Shown: positions 1-9,437, counted from the first letter of the stretch. The stretch: DNA of 64,000 nucleotides from Variovorax paradoxus (GCF_009498455.1 NZ_CP045644.1:248001-312000), one strand, 5' to 3'. The notes: generated from the letters alone by a model not told the origin. Numbers and translations are program-made.

Positions 1-1
1 C

Positions 2-463
2 AGCGCGTACATGCACTTCCTGGCGCGCCCCGATGCCGAAGCCCTGCTCGCGGCCGACGATTTCAAGCGCATGTGGCCCTTCTTCCTGCTGATGAAGGCC
101 GGCCCCGATGGTTTCGGCTGGCTCACCGAAGAAGTGAGGCAGCAGTACCGTGAGGTCTGGAGCGCGGGCCTCACGGGCGCTTGCAACCTGTACCGCGTGA
201 CGCCGATGAAGCCGCCGCTGCCAGGCCAGACCGTCGACAGCATTCCGGTGCTGCCGCGCGAACGCCTCACGGTGACCATGCCGACCTTCGTGTTCTGGGC
301 GCTCGACGACGCGGCGCTGCTGCCGGGCCTGCTCGAAGGGCTGGAAGCGTACGTGCCGAAGCTCGAGGTCAAGAAGGTGCCGAACGCCACCCACTGGATC
401 GTGCACGAGCAGCCGCAGCTGGTCGCGCGCGAGATCGAGGGCTTCCTGGCCCGCAATCAGTAA
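2..463 (+). CDS. Alpha/beta hydrolase, C-terminal part (5' end outside window)
   Basis: The reading frame is open from the first bases of the window, so only about the last 153 residues are present. The segment looks like the cap region and last third of an epoxide-hydrolase/haloalkane-dehalogenase-type alpha/beta hydrolase. A strand ending in FVFWALDDAALLPG carries the usual acid position, and PNATHWIVHEQPQLV near the end carries the catalytic histidine before the C-terminal helix. The nucleophile elbow would lie upstream of the window. The substrate cannot be inferred. The gene converges on the acyltransferase pair, and its stop overlaps the end of the second acyltransferase gene by a few bases. 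Confidence 0.75.
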   Translation, partial: SAYMHFLARPDAEALLAADDFKRMWPFFLLMKAGPDGFGWLTEEVRQQYREVWSAGLTGACNLYRVTPMKPPLPGQTVDSIPVLPRERLTVTMPTFVFWALDDAALLPGLLEGLEAYVPKLEVKKVPNATHWIVHEQPQLVAREIEGFLARNQ

Positions 464-1341
464 ATGGGTGGCTCGCCCTCAGGGCGGGTCTTGAAGCGCC
501 GATGCACCCAGTAGTACTGGGACGGCATCGTGTCGATGTAGCCCTGCAGGCGCTCGTTCATGAGCGCCGTGTCGGCCTCGACGTCGTCGGTGGGGAAGTT
601 CTGCCACGCCGACAGCACCTGGATCTCGTAGCCGCCGGGCGTGAGCTTCGCCACCACCGGCACCACCTTGGCCTTGCCCAGCCGCGCGAAGCGCGAGAGT
701 GACGGCACGGTGGCCGCCTGCACGCCGTAGAAGGGCACGAAGATGGTCTGGTCGCGCCCGAAGTCCATGTCGGGCAGCAGGTACAACAGGCCGCCCTTGC
801 GCAGCCCCGAGAGGATGGGCTTGATGCCGTCGACCCGGTTGAGCGCCGCCACGTCGCCGAAGCGCGTGCGGCCTTCGCGAATCCACGCATCGACCATCGG
901 ATCGCGCTGGGTCGTGTAGATCGTGGCCGACGGGCGCGCCGTGTGCATGGTGAGCGCGGTGGCCGCGGCATCGAGTCCGTAGAAGTGCGGCGCGAACAGG
1001 ATCATCGGCGCGTCGCCCTCGGCGATCTCGCGGATCTCCGAGGCAGAACCGACGATCTTCAGCCGGCTTTTCACCACCTGTTCAGGCGCATGCCAGAGCC
1101 AGCTGCGGTCCAGCCACGACTGCGCGACGAAGACGAAGGTCTCGCGCGCGATGGCCCGGCGCTCGGCCTCCGATTTTTCGGGGAAGCACAGGGCCAGGTT
1201 CCGGTCGACCACACGCCGCCGCGGCACGGCGATGGTGTGCAGCAATCGGCCGAGCACCTTGCTGAAGCCGCGCACCAGCGGCAGAGGCATCGGTGCCAGC
1301 ACCCGCATGAAGCCGATACCGAGTCGGGAGCTGAGACTCAT
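457..1341 (-). CDS. LpxL/HtrB-type lysophospholipid (lipid A) acyltransferase, second copy
   Basis: A 294-residue inner-membrane acyltransferase of the LpxL/LpxM family, which adds secondary acyl chains to Kdo-lipid A from acyl-ACP. An N-terminal hydrophobic segment (about residues 8-37) is followed by the catalytic H-X4-D motif in APHFYGLD (H119, D124). The C-terminal MPSQYYWVHRRFKTRP block is typical of the family. The start ATG overlaps the stop of the upstream paralogue by 4 bp (ATGA), so the two are translationally coupled. Which acyl position each enzyme uses cannot be told from sequence. The product could also be an ornithine-lipid or other lysophospholipid acyltransferase. Confidence 0.88.
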   Translation of the reverse strand: MSLSSRLGIGFMRVLAPMPLPLVRGFSKVLGRLLHTIAVPRRRVVDRNLALCFPEKSEAERRAIARETFVFVAQSWLDRSWLWHAPEQVVKSRLKIVGSASEIREIAEGDAPMILFAPHFYGLDAAATALTMHTARPSATIYTTQRDPMVDAWIREGRTRFGDVAALNRVDGIKPILSGLRKGGLLYLLPDMDFGRDQTIFVPFYGVQAATVPSLSRFARLGKAKVVPVVAKLTPGGYEIQVLSAWQNFPTDDVEADTALMNERLQGYIDTMPSQYYWVHRRFKTRPEGEPPIY

Positions 1342-2237
1342 GGCGCAGCCCCTCCGGCAGCGTTGGCCACCACGGCCGGTTCGCCGCGCGGCTCCTTGTA
1401 GCGCGCGTAGTCCCAGACGTACTGGCCGGGCAGGCTGTGGATCAGGCGGCCGATGCCGTCGTTCATGGCGGCAGCGGCGTCTTCGATCGAGGCCTTGGGG
1501 TCGGTGAGCGCGGTGCCGACGATCGGCTCGAAGCGGATCACATAGCCCGCGCCGCGCGGCAACCGCTCGCACACGCTGAGGAAGCAGGCGGCGCCGGTCT
1601 GTTGGGCCAAACGGGGAAGCAGGGTCATGGTGTACGCGGGACGGCCGAGAAAAGGCGCCCACACGCCCTGCCCCAGCGGCGGCACCTGGTCGGGCAGGAT
1701 GCCGGTGTAGCCACCGCTGCGCAGCGTGCGGATCAGGCCGCGCACGCCGGTGTTGTTGGTCGGCAGGGTCTGCAGGCCGGGCCGGTCGCGCGAACCCGCG
1801 GCGATCAGGTCGGCCATCCATTTTTTGCGCGCCGGACGGAACAGCGCGGTGATCGGGCCGAAGTCTGCGAGGAAGCGCTCGCCGATGGCCTGGCCGCACA
1901 TCTCCCAGCTGCCCAGGTGCGGCGCCACGAGGATCACACCCTTCTTGGCGCGCATCGCGGCCTCGAAGGCCTCGACGCCTTCCCAGCGCACCACGCGCGT
2001 CAGCACGCTCTCGCCGTGCGGGCGCAGCCACAGCCAGGGCAGTTCGGAGGCCATGTGGCCGGCGGCGGCGATGGCGGGACGGTACTGCGCGGGCGAGAAG
2101 CCGGCGCTCTCGGCGTTGGCCTTGAAGCGGCGGCGGTAGTCCGGCGCGCACCACCAGACCAGCCATCCCAGCAAGGCGCCGAACCGATGCATCAACGGCA
2201 TCGGCACGCGGGCAAGCAGGCGGAACAGGGTGATCAT
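1338..2237 (-). CDS. LpxL/HtrB-type lipid A acyltransferase, first copy
   Basis: A 299-residue member of the same family as the downstream gene. It has an N-terminal membrane segment at about residues 15-32, the catalytic H-X4-E motif in VAPHLGSWE (H107, E112), and the family ending PGQYVWDYARYK. It is the first gene of a two-gene operon with a 4-bp overlap. The pair is clearly diverged, which suggests distinct acyl-chain or position specificity. It diverges from metK across about 230 bp. The start ATG lies at the end of a run of plausible codons and I saw no better alternative. Confidence 0.9.
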   Translation of the reverse strand: MITLFRLLARVPMPLMHRFGALLGWLVWWCAPDYRRRFKANAESAGFSPAQYRPAIAAAGHMASELPWLWLRPHGESVLTRVVRWEGVEAFEAAMRAKKGVILVAPHLGSWEMCGQAIGERFLADFGPITALFRPARKKWMADLIAAGSRDRPGLQTLPTNNTGVRGLIRTLRSGGYTGILPDQVPPLGQGVWAPFLGRPAYTMTLLPRLAQQTGAACFLSVCERLPRGAGYVIRFEPIVGTALTDPKASIEDAAAAMNDGIGRLIHSLPGQYVWDYARYKEPRGEPAVVANAAGGAAP

Positions 2238-2456
2238 TGAACGGGGAGGGGGAGAGAGTCAGGAAGCGTCAAAAGGCGGACGCGCGCGCATGGTATTGCG
2301 CGGCTCGAATAGAATGCAAATTGTCGCCGAGTTACGGAACAACTTGCAGGGCGACACCCACAAGCGCGCATGCGATTGTGTCCCGTCGATTCTTCGACAT
2401 CTGCTAAAGCGTTCGCCAGGGCTCCGCAGAGTTGGCAACGCGCCAATTGCAACTTC

Positions 2457-2462
2457 AAGGAG
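2457..2462 (+). promoter_or_regulatory. Ribosome binding site that fixes the metK start
   Basis: AAGGAG lies 8 bases upstream of a GTG codon at 2471. It supports GTG as the metK start over an in-frame TTG at 2432, which has no such site and would add 13 residues not seen in MetK proteins. The rest of the 2238-2470 gap is the divergent promoter region between metK and the acyltransferase operon. I could not recognise a SAM-binding riboswitch in it. Confidence 0.7.
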
Positions 2463-2470
2463 TGACCACA

Positions 2471-3655
2471 GTGGCGAACGACTTTCTCTTTACCTCCGAA
2501 TCGGTCTCCGAAGGCCACCCCGACAAGGTCGCGGACCAGATCTCGGACGCGATCCTCGATGCGATCTTCGAGCAAGACCCCCGCAGCCGCGTCGCCGCCG
2601 AAACGCTGACCAACACCGGCCTCGTGGTGCTCGCCGGCGAGATCACGACCAACGCGCACGTCGACTACATCCAGGTCGCGCGCGACACCATCAAGCGCAT
2701 CGGCTACGACAACACCGAGTACGGCATCGACTACAAGGGTTGCGCCGTGATGGTCTGCTACGACAAGCAGTCCAACGACATCGCCCAGGGCGTGGACCAT
2801 GCGTCCGACGACCACCTGAACACCGGCGCCGGCGACCAGGGCCTGATGTTCGGCTACGCCTGCGACGAGACGCCCGAGCTGATGCCCGCGCCGATCTACT
2901 ACGCGCACCGCCTCGTGGAGCGCCAGGCCCAGCTGCGCAAGGACGGCCGCCTGCCCTTCCTGCGTCCTGATGCCAAGAGCCAGGTCACGATGCGCTACGT
3001 GGACGGCAAGCCGCACAGCATCGACACCGTGGTGCTCTCCACGCAGCACAGCCCCGACCAGAGCGAAACGCCGACCAAGATGAAGGCCTCGTTCAACGAA
3101 GCCATCATCGAAGAGATCATCAAGCCCGTGCTGCCCAAGGAATGGCTGCAGAACACGCGCTACCTGATCAACCCGACCGGCCGCTTCGTCATCGGCGGTC
3201 CGCAGGGCGATTGCGGCCTCACGGGCCGCAAGATCATCGTCGACACCTACGGCGGCGCCTGCCCGCACGGCGGCGGCGCGTTCTCCGGCAAGGACCCGTC
3301 GAAGGTCGACCGCTCGGCCGCCTACGCCGCGCGCTACGTGGCCAAGAACATCGTGGCCGCCGGCCTGGCCCGCCAGTGCCAGATCCAGGTGGCCTACGCG
3401 ATCGGCGTGGCCCAGCCGATGAACATCACGGTCTACACCGAAGGCACCGGCGTGATCTCGGACGAGAAGATCGCCGAACTCGTGCGCGAGCACTTCGACC
3501 TGCGCCCGAAGGGCATCATCCAGATGCTCGATCTGCTGCGCCCGATCTACCAGAAGACCGCCGCCTACGGCCACTTCGGCCGCGAAGAGCCCGAGTTCAC
3601 CTGGGAAGCCACGACGCAAGCCGCTGCACTGCGCGCTGCGGCCGGCCTCAAGTAA
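2471..3655 (+). CDS. metK: S-adenosylmethionine synthase (methionine adenosyltransferase)
   Basis: Makes S-adenosylmethionine from ATP and methionine in the cytoplasm. The 394-residue product has the family landmarks: GHPDK at residues 15-19, GAGDQGLM at 119-126 (metal/ATP site) and the glycine-rich [14 protein letters not shown] loop at 267-280. It starts at GTG behind a good ribosome binding site and gives a protein beginning [16 protein letters not shown] after the initiator, as usual for this family. Length and domain order are normal. The gene stands alone and is followed by a strong terminator. Confidence 0.97.
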   Translation: MANDFLFTSESVSEGHPDKVADQISDAILDAIFEQDPRSRVAAETLTNTGLVVLAGEITTNAHVDYIQVARDTIKRIGYDNTEYGIDYKGCAVMVCYDKQSNDIAQGVDHASDDHLNTGAGDQGLMFGYACDETPELMPAPIYYAHRLVERQAQLRKDGRLPFLRPDAKSQVTMRYVDGKPHSIDTVVLSTQHSPDQSETPTKMKASFNEAIIEEIIKPVLPKEWLQNTRYLINPTGRFVIGGPQGDCGLTGRKIIVDTYGGACPHGGGAFSGKDPSKVDRSAAYAARYVAKNIVAAGLARQCQIQVAYAIGVAQPMNITVYTEGTGVISDEKIAELVREHFDLRPKGIIQMLDLLRPIYQKTAAYGHFGREEPEFTWEATTQAAALRAAAGLK

Positions 3656-3676
3656 GCACGCTGCAAACTCGGCCTC

Positions 3677-3716
3677 AAGGCCCGCCGTCCCCTCGGGGCG
3701 GCGGGCCTTTTCTTTT
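3677..3716 (+). terminator. Rho-independent terminator after metK
   Basis: An 11-bp perfect stem (AAGGCCCGCCG paired with CGGCGGGCCTT) with an 11-base loop is followed by TTTTCTTTT. It begins 21 bases after the metK stop. It probably also helps insulate metK from the convergent TonB receptor gene. Confidence 0.85.
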
Positions 3717-3726
3717 CAGGGCGCGT

Positions 3727-5853
3727 TCAGAAGCGGTACGCGCCGCTCAGGCCCACTGTCCAGTTGCGGCCCAGCGCGGGCTCGTAGAAGCGCGCATTGC
3801 CTTCGTTGACGATGACCGAGCCCAGGTAGCGGCGGTCGAACAGGTTATCGACGCGCGCGAAGGCGTTGAAATCCCAGCGTTCCCACTTCTTCAGGTAACC
3901 GGCATACAGCGCCGCCACGGCGTAGCCATGCGCGCTTGCGGTGTTCAGGTCGTTGGCCTGGATGCGGCTCAGCGCGCGCATCTCGACACCCGCGCGCCAG
4001 CCCTCCGGCGGCACCCAGCCGAGCGAGGCGAACAGCGACTGCCGCGCGATGCCCGGGATGCGGTTGCCTGCGTTCACCGCGTTGCTGCCCGCGCAGGGCG
4101 ACGGCGAACAGAACGCATCACGGTACGTCGCGTCGAGCCACGTGTAGGCCACCTGCGTGCGCCAATGGTTGGCCGTCTCGTGCTGCCACCCCAGCTCGAA
4201 GCCATTGCGCCGCGTGCGCCCCGCGTTCTGGAAGGTGGCGCGGCCGCCGCTGTTGGTGGCGGTGACGATCTCGTCGCGCGTGCGCGTGTGGAACAGCGCC
4301 GCTGTCAGCAGGCCGCCCGCCAGCCGCGCCTTCGCGCCCACCTCGAGGCTGTCGTTCACCGAAGGCCGCAGCCCGAAGTTGAGCCCGCTCGCGCCACCCG
4401 GGCGGTACGACAGCTCGTTGAGCGTCGGCGTCTCGAAGCCCCGGCCGACCGAGCTGTACAGCGCGAGATCGGGCGTAGCCTGGTAGCGCAGCGAGGCCAC
4501 GGGCAAGGTCTTGCTGTAGCTCGCACTGCCGCTGTCGTCGCGGTTGGCTCCGCCGATGTACAGGTCGTGCGAATCGAAGTGCACGCGGCTGCGGCGCACG
4601 CCGGCCTCGAGCGTCCAGCGCTCGGCAAAACGCCAGGCCGCCTGCGCATAGGGATCGAGATTCCAGACCTCGTTGCGCTCGTTGCGACGCAGCCGCCCTT
4701 GCACGCCCAGCACGGGCATCGCGGCGGAGCCCTGGTAGTTCTGATGGCCGAGGCGGCGCTCGCGCAGGCTGTCGTAGCCCAGGCCCGCCACGAGGTCGAA
4801 GGGCCGGTCGGCCAGTTGCAGCGCGGCGGTCCAACGCAGGTCGACGCCGCCGTACTGGCGCGTGAGGTCGATCACGCCGCCCGCATGCAGCGGGCTTTGC
4901 TGTGCCGACGGCGGAATCGACTGGAACTGCACGGTCTTGCGCTCGCCGCCATAGACCATGAACTGCAGCGCCTGCTCGGCATTGAGCCGCCGCTCGTAGC
5001 GCAGGCCGACCTGCGTCTGCTCGACCGTCTTGCGCGTGTCGTACTGCAGCGCGAGCGGTGCCTTGCGCGGCGCCTGCGCAGCCTGCTCGGCCGTCAGGCC
5101 CAGCGGGTCTTGCGCCTCGATGCGCACGCTGTTGAACACGAGCGTGAGCTTGTCGCCGTTGTCGAGCGCGACGCCCAGCTTGCCGTTCGCGATGTTGCGC
5201 CGCGCGGCGCTCTGCTCGCGCCAGCCGTCGGTGCGAAAGTGGCTCGCACCGAGCAGGTAGTCGACCGCGCCCTGCGAACCGCTGAGCTGCAGCGACTGGC
5301 GCCAGCTGCCGAAGCTGCCGCCCGCCAGCGAAAAGGACAAGCGCGGCGCGCCCTCCCCCGAGGCCGTGAAGGCCTGCACCACGCCGCCCGACGAATTGCC
5401 GTAAAGCGCCGAGAACGGCCCACGCAGCACCTCGACGCGGTCGACCGAGCCGATGTCGATGTTCGAGGTCTGCCCCTGCCCGTCGGGCAAGGTGGCCGGA
5501 ATGCCGTCGACGTACAGGCGCACGCCGCGAACGCCGAAGGTCGAGCGCGCGCCGAAGCCGCGCACCGACAGCTGCAGGTCCTGCGCGTAGTTCATGCGGT
5601 TCTGCACCTGCAGGCCGGGCACGGCGCCGAGGCTTTCGGACAGGTTGACCTGCATGCGGCTGTCGCGCATCTCGTCGCCGTCGACGCGATCGACCGAGCC
5701 GGGCACGAGAAACGGAGACAGCGTGCCGCGCGGCGTGGAGACGGTGACATCGCGCAGCGTGCCGGCCGGCACCGCTGCGGGTTGCTGGCCGTGCACGGCC
5801 AGCGGAGCGCCCAGGATCAGCAGGCGAAGCGGGTAAGAGAGTGCGGCATTCAT
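3727..5853 (-). CDS. pqqU: TonB-dependent outer-membrane receptor, PqqU/YncD type
   Basis: A 708-residue TonB-dependent receptor. After a signal peptide come the plug domain (roughly residues 40-150, with LYVDGIPATLPDGQGQTS and VEVLRGPFSALYGNSSGGV) and a 22-strand barrel ending in aromatic YRF. The plug motifs and barrel segments such as GSVIVNEGNARFYEP match E. coli YncD (PqqU), which imports the redox cofactor PQQ. That match is from memory of the family, not an alignment. I chose the ATG at 5853 over a GTG two codons upstream because it gives a compact signal peptide. Neighbouring genes serve siderophore uptake, and no PQQ-dependent enzyme is visible nearby. A siderophore ligand remains possible. 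Confidence 0.85.
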   Translation of the reverse strand: MNAALSYPLRLLILGAPLAVHGQQPAAVPAGTLRDVTVSTPRGTLSPFLVPGSVDRVDGDEMRDSRMQVNLSESLGAVPGLQVQNRMNYAQDLQLSVRGFGARSTFGVRGVRLYVDGIPATLPDGQGQTSNIDIGSVDRVEVLRGPFSALYGNSSGGVVQAFTASGEGAPRLSFSLAGGSFGSWRQSLQLSGSQGAVDYLLGASHFRTDGWREQSAARRNIANGKLGVALDNGDKLTLVFNSVRIEAQDPLGLTAEQAAQAPRKAPLALQYDTRKTVEQTQVGLRYERRLNAEQALQFMVYGGERKTVQFQSIPPSAQQSPLHAGGVIDLTRQYGGVDLRWTAALQLADRPFDLVAGLGYDSLRERRLGHQNYQGSAAMPVLGVQGRLRRNERNEVWNLDPYAQAAWRFAERWTLEAGVRRSRVHFDSHDLYIGGANRDDSGSASYSKTLPVASLRYQATPDLALYSSVGRGFETPTLNELSYRPGGASGLNFGLRPSVNDSLEVGAKARLAGGLLTAALFHTRTRDEIVTATNSGGRATFQNAGRTRRNGFELGWQHETANHWRTQVAYTWLDATYRDAFCSPSPCAGSNAVNAGNRIPGIARQSLFASLGWVPPEGWRAGVEMRALSRIQANDLNTASAHGYAVAALYAGYLKKWERWDFNAFARVDNLFDRRYLGSVIVNEGNARFYEPALGRNWTVGLSGAYRF

Positions 5854-5890
5854 CGGCACCGATTCTGCGTCGGTGCCCTGCCCCTTTGGC

Positions 5891-6103
5891 CTAGCGCGAA
5901 CCCGTGCGCGGCGACCGGCGCCAGCCGTACCAGGCGCACACGAGCACCGGAATACCCAGGCCGACCCAGGCCACCATGTCGCCCACGCCGCCGTCGCTGA
6001 ACAGCGCGGTGATGAGGCCGATGGTGGTCAGCACGCCCAGCACGATCGGCCAGCCCCACATGCGCCAGAAGGACTGGTGCGGTGCCTTGTGGTGCGTCGT
6101 CAT
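5891..6103 (-). CDS. Small two-helix inner-membrane protein of the PepSY operon
   Basis: A 70-residue hydrophobic protein starting MTTHHKAPHQSF, with two predicted membrane helices (about residues 17-36 and 42-60) and a basic C-terminus (GWRRSPRTGSR). Its ATG overlaps the stop of the PepSY gene (ATGA), so it is the third gene of a siderophore receptor-PepSY-small protein operon. I do not recognise the family. Short membrane proteins in this position commonly accompany FoxB/PiuB-like PepSY proteins and may stabilise them or take part in ferrisiderophore reduction. That role is inferred from position only. Confidence 0.7.
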   Translation of the reverse strand: MTTHHKAPHQSFWRMWGWPIVLGVLTTIGLITALFSDGGVGDMVAWVGLGIPVLVCAWYGWRRSPRTGSR

Positions 6104-7302
6104 GCCTGCACCTTCATGGCCGGTGCCGGGTCGGGCTGCGGGCCCGAGGCCGAAGGCGGTGCGCGCTCCGTGGCCGGCGCCGCCGTGGTGGCCGCGCGGG
6201 CCGGCACGGTGTTGCCGCGCTTGAGCCACAGGTACAGCCCGCTGCCCAGCACGATGATGGTCGCGATGTCGAGCAGCGCCCACAGGATCTGCATCGGCAT
6301 GCCGCCGTAGTCACCGAAATGCAGCGGCTGCGACACCAGCAGCGCCGTGAGGTACCAGGGCAGCTTCGGCGCCGCCGTGATCTCGGTGGTCTTCGCATCG
6401 ACCAGCACCGGCTGCAGCAGCTTCGAGGTGAAGGGCTCCTTGCCGCGCAGGAAGAAGGTCGTGTGGTGCGGGCTGGAGAACGCGGTGCCCGGGAAGGCGA
6501 TGAACGACAGCCGGTTGCCCGGCGCGTGCTGCATCGCCGCGTCGTACGAGCGCTGCACCGAGCCGCGCTCGCCCACGGCGACCACGGGCTCGTTCTTGTA
6601 GGGAGCCAGCAGCGTGGTGAGCTGGTCGTACTGCCAGTACTTGATCACCAGGTCGGCCCAGGTGTTGATCATGCCGGTGGCGCCCACCACAAAGAGCCAC
6701 ACCAGGGTGACGACGCCCAGCAGGTTGTGCAGGTCGAGCCACTTCAGGCGGGGCCGCTTCTCGCGGCGCACCGTGCCGAAGTCGAGCTTGCGCATGAACG
6801 GCGAATACAGCACCACGCCCGAGACGATCGCGACCAATAGCAGGAAGCCCATGAAGCCCAGGAACAGCTTGCCCGGCAGGCCCGCGAACAGGTCGACGTG
6901 CAGCTTGAACATCACGTACATGAAGCCCTCGTCGAACTTCGGCTGCGCAAGGATGACGCCGGTGCGCGCATCGACCGCGACCGACTTGAAGTCGTCGGTG
7001 GGCGCGGGCGTCGGCGTGAGCGTGACGAACCACAGGCCGTCGTCGTCTTCGGGATGCGAGACGAACTGCACCACGCGATCGGGGTGCTGCGCGCGCGCCA
7101 CTTCGAGCACGCGGTCCAGGCTCACGCGCGGCGTGTTCGCCGGCATCTTCGGCGCCTCGACCTCGGTGCCCAGCAGGTGGCCGATCTCGTGGTGGAAGAT
7201 CAGCGGCAGGCCGGTGATGCACAGCAGCAGCATGAACACCGTGCAGACGAGGCTGCTCCACTTGTGGACCCAGGCCCAGGTCTTGATCTTTCGGCTGTCC
7301 AT
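6100..7302 (-). CDS. PepSY-associated transmembrane protein (FoxB/PiuB-like, siderophore iron reduction)
   Basis: A 400-residue iron-regulated inner-membrane protein of the PepSY-TM family. The first helix (about residues 13-36) contains HHEIGH at its end. A periplasmic PepSY region (about 50-150) follows, then further helices near 165-190, 205-235 and 345-375 with conserved histidines. Family members such as FoxB and PiuB help release iron from imported ferrisiderophores, probably by reduction. It lies 32 bp downstream of a TonB siderophore receptor and overlaps the small membrane-protein gene. The Fur box upstream of the receptor should control the whole operon. Confidence 0.85.
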   Translation of the reverse strand: MDSRKIKTWAWVHKWSSLVCTVFMLLLCITGLPLIFHHEIGHLLGTEVEAPKMPANTPRVSLDRVLEVARAQHPDRVVQFVSHPEDDDGLWFVTLTPTPAPTDDFKSVAVDARTGVILAQPKFDEGFMYVMFKLHVDLFAGLPGKLFLGFMGFLLLVAIVSGVVLYSPFMRKLDFGTVRREKRPRLKWLDLHNLLGVVTLVWLFVVGATGMINTWADLVIKYWQYDQLTTLLAPYKNEPVVAVGERGSVQRSYDAAMQHAPGNRLSFIAFPGTAFSSPHHTTFFLRGKEPFTSKLLQPVLVDAKTTEITAAPKLPWYLTALLVSQPLHFGDYGGMPMQILWALLDIATIIVLGSGLYLWLKRGNTVPARAATTAAPATERAPPSASGPQPDPAPAMKVQA

Positions 7303-7334
7303 GTCGTCGTCGTGCGTCGTTGGGTGGAAAAAGG

Positions 7335-9437
7335 CTAGAAGCGGTAGGTGGCGCTTGCCACGATGTTGCGTCGCGCACCGTACCAGCAGTCACCGCGCGA
7401 GAGGCAGGTGCTGAAATACACCTTGTCCGTCACGTTGTTGATGTTGAGCGCATAGCGCCAGTTGGCCGTATCGTAAGCAAACACCAGGTCGGCCAGCGCC
7501 ACGCCCGGAATGCGCGGGCCGGTGCCGAACTGGGTGTCTCGGAACGAGCTCATCACGCGCACGCCGGCGCCCGCCGAGAAGCCGCTCATGCCGGCCACCG
7601 AGAACTTGTACTTGGCCCAGAAGCTGGCCTGGTGCTTGGGCAGGCCTTCGATCTGCGCGTCGGCATCGGTGTAGTTGTAGTGCGCGACGAGGTCGAGGTT
7701 GGCGCCCACCGAGCCCTTGGCTTCCAGTTCGACGCCCTTGGTCTTGGTCAGGCCGCGCTGCGAGAACACCTTCGGCTGCTCTTCGACGATCTGGTTCTTC
7801 TCGCGCAGGTCGTACACGGCGGCGCTGAAGGCCAGGGCGCGGTCCTTGGGCTCGTACTTCACGCCCGCTTCCCACTGCTCGCCACGCAGCGGCGAGAAGA
7901 TGCGGCCGTCGCGCGGCGATTGCGGCGTGAACGACTCGCTGTAGCTCAGGTACGGCGACCAGCCCGAGGGATGGGCGTACATCACGCCCAGGCGCTTGGT
8001 GGTGGCGCTGCTCTTTTGTTCGTCGCTGCCGACGGCACTGGACACGGCGCGGTCATGGCGCAGGCCGGCCACGAAGATCCAGTTGTCGAGCTTGATCTGG
8101 TCCTGCAGGTACAGGCCGGTCTGGCGCTGTCGCGTGCGCGGACGCGCCACGCGCTCGGGCTCGTCGAGGTGGCCGTACACCGGTGCATAGATGTCGATGG
8201 TGTCGGCCGTGGTGCCGCCCCAGACGTTCTCGCGCTGGCGCGCGTAGTCCGCACCGATCAACAACGTGTGCTTGAGCGCGCCGGTCTGGAAGTGGCCTTC
8301 GACGTGGTTGTCGAGCGTCTGCGTGCGGTTGCGCGTGAGCTGGCTGTCGTAGTAGCGGGCCAGCACGCGCTTGAAGATCGGGTCGGTCGACCAGCTGTCG
8401 AAGCCGCTGAATGCGCCGCCGTAGTGGTAGCGGTTGTCGTTTTCGTTCTTCGCGTAGCGGAAGTTCTGGCGCACGGTCCAGCTGTCGTTGAACTTGTGCT
8501 CGAACTGCCAGCCGAAGGTCTGGCGCTCGCTGTTGTAGTAGTCGCCGGGCTCGCCGATGAAGCGGCTGGCCGGCACGCGGCCGAACGGGGCCGGCAGCAA
8601 GGTGCCTTCCCATGGCAGGAACTGCGAGCTGCTGCCGCTCTTGTCTTTTTGCCACAGGCCTTGCAGCGTCAGCGAGGTCGCCGCGTTGGGTCGCCAGGTG
8701 AGCGACGGCGCGATCACGCTGCGGTCGTCGGGCACGTAGTCCACCTGCGAATCGGACTTGCGCTGCAGCGCGATCAACCGGTACGACAGCGAACCGTCGG
8801 CGTTCAGCGGACCGGTGAGGTCGGCCTGCACCTGCTTGCGGCCGAAGCTGCCGAACTGCACGCCCACCTCGCGCTGGGCCTCCTGCAGCGGTCGCTTGCT
8901 GACCATGTTGACCACGCCCGCCGCGGTGCCCGCGCCGAACAGCATGCCCGAGGGGCCGCGCAGCACTTCGAGGCGCTCCAGCGTGTAGGGCTCGGTGCGC
9001 GTGGTGCTCGTGTAGTAGCCGTAGGCCTGGCGCAGGCCGTCCAGGTAGATGTCGGGGTAGGCGCCGCGCACGCGGATCGAATCGGTCCGCGAATCGACAC
9101 CGTAGGCGTCGGAGCGCACGCCCGCCGCGTAGTTGAGCGCTTCCTGCAGGTTGGTCGCGCCCTGGTCGACCATCTGGTCGCGCGTGATCACGGTGACGGA
9201 CTGCGGCGTTTCCGACAGCGGCGTGTCGGTCTTGGTGGCAGTGACGGCGTTCTTCGCGCGGTAGCCGATCACGGGCGTGGTGGCGGTTTCGGCCTCGGCA
9301 TTCGCATCGACGCGCACTTCAGGAAGCGACCCCGCGCCGCTCGTTTGCGTTTGCGCCAGCACGTGCTGCTGCGCGTAGATCGCCAGACAGCCCACCAGCA
9401 CCGAAGCGGCCTTGCGCCGCGCCAAGATTCTTGCCAT
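7335..9437 (-). CDS. TonB-dependent siderophore receptor, hydroxamate (FoxA/FhuA-like) type
   Basis: A 700-residue outer-membrane receptor for a ferric siderophore. It has a signal peptide ending near VLAQ, a plug with PQSVTVITRDQM, SIRVRGAYPDIYLDGL and LEVLRGPSGMLFGAG, and a barrel ending in ATYRF. A late CLSRGDCWYG segment carries a cysteine pair, a feature I associate with ferrichrome/ferrioxamine receptors. An alternative start 22 codons upstream lies inside the Fur box region and would spoil the signal peptide, so the ATG at 9437 is preferred. It is the first gene of an iron-uptake operon. The exact siderophore is unknown. Confidence 0.9.
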   Translation of the reverse strand: MARILARRKAASVLVGCLAIYAQQHVLAQTQTSGAGSLPEVRVDANAEAETATTPVIGYRAKNAVTATKTDTPLSETPQSVTVITRDQMVDQGATNLQEALNYAAGVRSDAYGVDSRTDSIRVRGAYPDIYLDGLRQAYGYYTSTTRTEPYTLERLEVLRGPSGMLFGAGTAAGVVNMVSKRPLQEAQREVGVQFGSFGRKQVQADLTGPLNADGSLSYRLIALQRKSDSQVDYVPDDRSVIAPSLTWRPNAATSLTLQGLWQKDKSGSSSQFLPWEGTLLPAPFGRVPASRFIGEPGDYYNSERQTFGWQFEHKFNDSWTVRQNFRYAKNENDNRYHYGGAFSGFDSWSTDPIFKRVLARYYDSQLTRNRTQTLDNHVEGHFQTGALKHTLLIGADYARQRENVWGGTTADTIDIYAPVYGHLDEPERVARPRTRQRQTGLYLQDQIKLDNWIFVAGLRHDRAVSSAVGSDEQKSSATTKRLGVMYAHPSGWSPYLSYSESFTPQSPRDGRIFSPLRGEQWEAGVKYEPKDRALAFSAAVYDLREKNQIVEEQPKVFSQRGLTKTKGVELEAKGSVGANLDLVAHYNYTDADAQIEGLPKHQASFWAKYKFSVAGMSGFSAGAGVRVMSSFRDTQFGTGPRIPGVALADLVFAYDTANWRYALNINNVTDKVYFSTCLSRGDCWYGARRNIVASATYRF

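Noticed and set aside
2238..2470. SAM-type riboswitch upstream of metK
   Set aside because: Looked for because of the gene, but no known core or convincing hairpin-pseudoknot arrangement could be drawn by eye. A covariance-model search of this gap would decide.
3142..6000. 952-codon plus-strand frame through the end of metK and opposite the PqqU-like gene
   Set aside because: No recognisable domain, an out-of-frame reading of metK followed by antisense of the receptor.
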